From contig PUFA01000143.1 of assembly GCA_003508835.1 (NCBI GenBank), positions 558,001 through 622,000 of the forward strand: a DNA stretch of 64,000 nucleotides. Reading direction: 5' to 3'. Origin of the DNA: Eonycteris spelaea. Its lineage: Eukaryota > Chordata > Mammalia > Chiroptera > Pteropodidae. Below the pieces are notes generated by a model. It had not been told where the DNA came from and ran no database searches. It worked only from the letters and a program-made list of their open reading frames with translations. A program made the position numbers and the translations under genes. Below are positions 58,795 through 64,000 of the stretch, one piece after another. Every line of letters begins with the position of its first letter. Within the stretch, counting starts at the first letter, position 1.

Positions 58795-61300
58795 AATTCT
58801 CATTTCCTTCCCAATCAATTAGTTAGAAGGCTGGTATGAATAAAGCAGCTCTTGCTAATGCTAAAATAGCATTATGAAGCAAACTGGTCAGGGTAGAAGA
58901 GAAGACAGAAGGAAAACAGCAGTCCTCTTCTCTCCCCATTTAACACATAGATCCCATGGAAGGCCCAGATTACAAGGTCATTCTCACCCCTGGAATTAGG
59001 CTGTGGGTAGAATCCAAGACAGCAGGGAAAATAAGGCCAGAATGTGGTGCTTCAGGAAGCAGCAGGAAATGAGTAACCAGTATTTAGTGGTGGAGAAATC
59101 ATTAGGCAAGGGAAAAGGAGGTCTGGAGCTAGTCTGCTGGATCACAAGTAACTGTAATCTTGAGCACTCTTATCCTGACCTATAGAATGAAAGAATTGGA
59201 TGGAGGATGGCTAAATTCTCTTAGCAGTGTTTCTCAGTTTGAAGACCTTGGGGATCAGAAATGCTGGTCATTTTGTTTACTGAGAGTTCTTAATACTTTA
59301 GGTATTGTGTAGAGTTTAGCTTGCTAATAATTTCCATATTTCTCAGCTGCTTCATCTTGAATCAATTTTATCCCTTAGGAGAAAGGAAAGTCCAAGCTCA
59401 TGATTTGATTTAACCATAACCCTCAGGCCCAGACTCAGGGCCTGTGCTGTCTTATTTTTTCCTGCTGGCAAGTCAAAATCTCTGGGTTAGGGAGTACATC
59501 ATCTTAAATGTTAGCAGAGTCAGATGTGTTCAATGGAAACCATCTGGCTAATTCACAACAGATTCTTAGCCCTCTTGGCTAGTCTCCAAAAATCATGTCT
59601 GGTAGGATTTCTGCAACAGATCTGATAATTGCTGACTTGGAGAACCTGTAAGCTGTTTGTGAATTCATGGTGAATGGTCCTAATTCCAGACACAAATTTC
59701 CATTGACAGTAAGAGACTAGAATTTTATAGAAAATGCATTGAAATTGTGGGGGAAAAGGAGGGGGGGTGGTCTTCTATGGAAAGCAACCTTATAATATAT
59801 TTATAATCTAATTATAAATTCCTACCTGGGCAGATCATGGTGGGTAGTCATACCTCAGGCATATAACTTCTTTAGTAAAGGGTTTATCTTTGCCTTAAGT
59901 AAGCCCTGCCAATTGTTTCTGTGCATCTAGGTTAACATACCTTTGAAATAGCTGCCCTCAAGAGAGCACATAATCTTATTGAATGTCCTGTAAGCCAATC
60001 CCTACCTTGTTTTCTTTTACCTCCATGTAATCTTTCTTACATTCCCTCCTTAATTTCAAATGCATGAAAGAAGGTGCAAAACTATTATTTTCCAGAACAT
60101 TTGAGATCTTGTTCCCTGACATATGTCATCAGTTTGGCACAAATAAACTCATAAAAATTCTCTACAGGTTTGAATGTTTCTAGTTTGGTAGAAGATGAAC
60201 AACCTCTAAATGGAATATTTTATAAAGATGACTATGCTGGGAAAAAGTTAGGCTAAAATGATGAGCTCTAATGGTTTTCCTAAGATAGAGCGTAACTTAA
60301 CCTCACAAGACATAACTGAAACATAGCATGCTCTACAAAAGTGCTATATAACTTTTCATAATTGAGAGAAATAGGGTAGGCAGACATAAGACATAGGAAA
60401 GTTGATAAAATTTACCAGAATTCATAGCTTGGTTTTATTCATATTGCTTTATAAAACATTAGGTAAACATTTTTTTTTGGTAGAGATTATTTTCTAAGAA
60501 TATTTTCATTTCTGAAGCACCAACGAGTTTTGTGTATTTAATTTATTCAATACTTATTTCATAGAGCCTGACTCTATCCCAGATATGTGCTACTTCCAGG
60601 TGTATGAATTTGTGCATGTGAATAGTGTAGAGGGTAATTTGTGGAGTTAGGAGGATATAGGGGAATTGGTTATTTTAATATCTTTTGCAGATTACTACTT
60701 GTTTGCTAAGTGACAATTCCAAAGAGCAGAGGAATGTGATATTAATATCTAATAACCGATTATGTGCCTTTTCGTCCATTGGTCAGTTTTCTGCTTTTAG
60801 CTTCTCTTTGGAAACAACTCAGGGTGGGCAGAGAAAAGCATATAGTTATGGGCACATATATGTCATTGCTTCTTTGAAGACTAAATAGAATTTGAAGAGA
60901 CATCTTCATTCTTAGTATGAGTCTAGAGAAATGAAATTGTGAAGGTCAACTCTTAAATGGGTGATATTAATAAGTTGGGTTTTTTTAGAGAACTAGAACT
61001 TAACTGAGTTTACTAGTAGAATATTTCTTCCAAGATTGTTTTACTTAAAGACTACATTAGGAACATTTAGAAGTGTGCTAGCACTTTCAGGTGATAGGTT
61101 ATCAGTGAGCACGTTTATATAGACTAAGTTAGTAATATCTAAATGGAAATTTAATAGCCTAAAAAAGTTAAAATAACCCCACCTTTTGTTCAATCAACTG
61201 ACCTATTATACAGAGACTGACTATTCTTTCTTCAGTAGAAAAAAGCCCAGTAAATAAAAATAAGAATAACAAATAACAAATCAAATCATGAGATATAGGG
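58795..61300. other. No recognisable feature (2.5 kb)
   Basis: Unique-looking DNA. Short frames at 59003-59185 and 60685-60888 have no recognised motif. A possible weak L2 end lies near 60545-60605. Confidence 0.4.
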
Positions 61301-61302
61301 AC

Positions 61303-62600
61303 GTCAGAAACATGGCGGAGTAAGAGACATCCCCAGATATCTCCCCTTGAAACAACAATATGCTGAACATCTAAAACTCAACAAAAAAACACAAACTGCA
61401 CACTAGCATGTCTGAGTATGGGATCTGTAGAGCTACCACAGGTCAGAAACCCTGGTGCCAGTCAGTGGACTGGGAGAAGCAAAGAAGCTGCCTCTACCAG
61501 CCTGAGCTCCCTGTAGGAGAAGGGAGAAGGGGAGATGGTGTGGCAAGTTCCATGAACAGCCCTTCCAGGGAGATCTGTAAACTCCCTGTGGCCAGTGGCG
61601 GTGCCCAGTAATTTGGGCAGAAAGCAGAGAAGTGATGAAAGAGAAACAACAGTTGATTTTCACCAGCCACAGTTGCAAAACCAAGGCTGAGCTGCAGCCC
61701 GCACCCTCAACCCAGAGGGACCCTCCACCCATATCCTATGAGACCACACACCGAGGAGCCCCAGGGATAGATAGATAGAATCTGAAATTAGATTTTACCC
61801 TTTTATGCTCACCCTTCAGTATCAAACAAGTTTCACAACAGAAAGGCCGTAGCAGTAAAAATATGAAGAAAAAGAAGAAAGTTCACCCACTGAGCTGAGA
61901 GATCACAATGAGCCAGATATATCAGAACATGTGTGCTGGAATGTTTAAGACCATGGTAGAATTTGAAATGGACGGCAAAGTACGAAAACCCAAGTTTGAG
62001 CTGGATAGTGAACAAGTTCAATATGAGCACAGATTTGCTCTGTTCAACAGTGTAATGACACCACCACCAATGCACCATTTACAATTCAAGGAAATGTCTG
62101 ACCTTAATAAACAGAGCCCTCCTCCTTGGTCTTCAGAACTATATGTGGCAGCTAGTAAACACTTTTCAGAAGGCAAAAATGATATTGGAAAATATCCCAA
62201 ACTCAGACCATGAGGTCAATAGAATTTTAAAGGTTGCCAAATCTAACTTTGTGGTTATGAAATTATTGGCAGGAGGACACAAAAAGGAACCTAAGGTTCT
62301 TCCCAAATTTGATTTCTCTGCTCACAAGTACTATCCTTTACATATATAGACTGAGGGTAGTGAGCATGATTAAACATCTATAAGAAAAAAAGGTATTATT
62401 AAAACTTTATGTAAAGCAGCAACCCAAGAGGCAACTCTTCCATTATCCTTTCCTCTGCCATTTGAGATCCATTGGCATGACTTAATGTTGACATCACGCA
62501 TGCATGGTGGGAGGAGGTAGGAGATAGATGGGTAAAGGGGTCAAATATGTGGTGACAGAACGAAATCTAACTATGGGGGGTGAACGCACAATATATATAT
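61303..62600 (+). mobile_element. Chimeric L1 carrying an NAA35 fragment
   Basis: 61303 to about 61770 matches the 5' end of the L1 at 27.5 kb ('gtcagaaacatggcggag', 'gaaacaacaatatgctgaac', 'aaaactcaacaaaaa'). 61779-62340 is NAA35 coding sequence. About 62350-62405 resumes the same L1 5' UTR ('gattaaacatctataagaaa', compare 28050-28090). About 62400-62500 is unassigned. About 62500-62590 is L1 3' UTR ('gtaggagatagatgggtaaa', compare 33330-33465), then a TA repeat. ORF1 and ORF2 are absent. Confidence 0.75.
61779..62340 (+). pseudogene. NAA35 (MAK10 homologue) processed-type fragment
   Basis: An intronless stretch of about 187 codons matching, from memory of the family, the carboxy-terminal part of NAA35, the auxiliary subunit of the NatC N-terminal acetyltransferase. 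Motifs include a 'KNMKKKKKV' basic run, '[16 protein letters not shown]', '[16 protein letters not shown]', 'LYVAASKHF', then in the next frame 'ILENIP', '[11 protein letters not shown]' and '[13 protein letters not shown]'. It is disabled by a TGA stop at 61896-61898 and by a 1-base insertion in a T run at 62163-62166 that shifts the frame. Similarity stops at about 'HKYYP', a few codons before the usual protein end, so I see neither the natural stop context nor a poly-A tail. It lies inside L1 5' UTR sequence on both sides. A pseudogene; the active gene is elsewhere. Confidence 0.8.
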
Positions 62601-62610
62601 ATATATATTT
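62590..62610. repeat. (TA)n microsatellite
   Basis: About nine TA units at the junction between the L1 3' UTR piece and the following LTR. Confidence 0.9.
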
Positions 62611-62611
62611 T

Positions 62612-63070
62612 CATGGTTCTGTGGGTTGACTGGGCTCAGTTGGATGGTTTATTTTTGGGTTTCTCCCATTGAGAGACTTGACCAGGCTGACTCGCCTATG
62701 TTGATGGTGGCCAGTAGTTGGTTGCGCAGCTTGGATGGTCAACTGCAGCAGTTACCATTATTCTAGTAGCCTCTATATGTATCTTGAGCTTCTCACAGCC
62801 ACGGAAGGTGGGCTCCCCCAAAAAGCATACCAAGAGGCAGCATTCCAAGACACAGTAGCTGCAAGTCCCTTCTGATCATGTCTCGTAAGTCCCAGGATGT
62901 CAGTTTTGCTGCATATTATTGGTCAAAGGAAAGTCAATAAGGCTAGACTAAGTGTAAAGGGGAGAGAAATTAGCTTCTACTCCATGATGGGAGGGTGGCA
63001 AAGTCCTGTTGTAGAAAAAAAAATGTGGAATGGGAGATATTGTTGTGGGCACCTGTGGAAAGTATACTTG
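62612..63070 (+). mobile_element. ERVL-MaLR (MLT1-like) LTR
   Basis: 'catggttctgtgggttgact', 'gggctcagttgg', 'ttctcccattgagag', 'tattattggtcaaaggaaag', 'ctccatgatgggagggtggc', 'aaagtcctgttgtagaaa' and 'gggagatattgttgtgg' follow the order of MaLR LTRs. The 5' end appears truncated at the TA repeat. Confidence 0.55.
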
Positions 63071-64000
63071 TTATAACACCTAACTTGATACTCAAATTGT
63101 TTTATATATATGAATAAAATCTTTACTCCCAGAAAATGACACTATCACTTTAAGATCTATTTGGAAAAAGGATAATGGTAAGAAAATGTAATCCAGCAAG
63201 ATAGAAGCAGAATGGTAGAGTGCTTTGGCATCTTGCTAACTCAGTTTTGAATCATGATTTCATTCCTGTAAAGGAACATTATTCAAGACAAGGTAAAATT
63301 TATGGAGCCCAGAAGAAAAAGACTTTTTAAAACTTTGTAAAATTTTTAAGATGGTAGCATTGGACGATGAAACCAAGCATGAGGTCTTTTCAAGTGCAGG
63401 ACCCTGTGTGACTGCAGAATCTGCATAGCTATGAGGCATCCCTGGTCATGGTGCATAACCCTCCAAGCCTCAACCATATCTTCATATTGGGCATAATATT
63501 ATCTGTCACGTAGGGTCCTTGTAAAGAAAACTTGAACTATGTTATGTGATGGTGTTTATTAAAATTATCAATATGCTTACCAAGCTTATTAAGTCCACAT
63601 TAAGTGCTTAATAAACAGCAACGTTAAAAAGTAGTAAGTAGTAAGTTGAATTAATAAATAAATGAGAATTTATTAAGGGGACTTATCAAGAGGCTTTTTG
63701 TTGTTTTGGTGGCGGGGGGAATTATTTTGCCAAATAATCTTACTTTTGCTTTTGATTTCTTTTTTTGAATTACTAGAACTCTATTAATTTCCTGCTCAAA
63801 AAAATGAAAGCTTTGTTGCAGGCCAATGTGTGCCATGAATCTATCCGTGGGTAGAAATACATAAAATTTGAGAAATGTTTGATTTACATGCTCAGTCACT
63901 GACTGTATAATATTTGCAATAATAAAATGCCCACTTTGATACTTTCAAACTTGAGTAGAATTTATTTTTTTCCAGATACCAAGGCAAGCAAGATTCCAGG
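63071..64000. other. No recognisable feature
   Basis: Unique-looking AT-rich DNA to the window end. The minus frame 63651-63899 has no recognised motif. Confidence 0.4.

Noticed and set aside
61908..62349. NAA35 fragment as a functional gene or exon
   Set aside because: It has an in-frame stop, a frameshift and truncation at both ends, and lies within an L1.

Overview
The window is non-coding mammalian DNA. It is AT-rich, has no intact protein-coding gene, no tRNA or rRNA gene and no bacterial-style operon, and most of what can be identified is transposable-element debris. Every long open frame falls in L1 LINE sequence, in a simple repeat, or shows no family resemblance. The L1 3' ends and ORF1 sequences look like those of laurasiatherian placentals (bats, carnivores, perissodactyls). 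I cannot name the species. The single young-looking tRNA-derived SINE (about 2.2-2.5 kb) is not one I recognise.

Layout. 0-8.6 kb: ancient L2, MIR and MaLR LTR fragments, one L1 3' end and the SINE with target-site duplications. 8.6-13.4 kb: antisense L1 material, namely an L1 5' region, then an old L1 split by a younger ORF2-deleted L1 bounded by an 18-bp duplication. 13.4-17 kb: old L2 and MIR, otherwise featureless. 17-19.5 kb: a sense-strand ORF2-deleted L1 with its own 15-bp duplication. Its 1.54-kb core is nearly identical, in inverted orientation, to the core of the 10.7-12.9 kb element. 20.9-33.5 kb: an almost continuous L1 block containing one long L1 lacking its 3' end (22.06-27.54 kb) abutting a full-length 6-kb L1 (27.54-33.54 kb). 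33.5-47.7 kb: mostly unique sequence with L2, MIR and MER5-type fragments, microsatellites, a GC-rich patch at about 41.1 kb and a G-quadruplex motif at 42.0 kb. 47.7-51.0 kb: a third ORF2-deleted L1, antisense. 51-61 kb: MIR, L2, MER3, MER20 and a probable solo ERV1 LTR. 61.3-63.1 kb: a chimeric L1 carrying an intronless fragment of the NAA35 coding sequence, followed by a MaLR LTR.

Nothing here works together as a pathway. The two most notable structures are (1) the inverted pair of independently inserted L1s whose interiors are almost identical while both ends are diverged, best explained by gene conversion, and (2) the L1-NAA35-L1 chimera. All family calls are from recognition of consensus-like motifs by eye, and boundaries are approximate unless a target-site duplication is stated.
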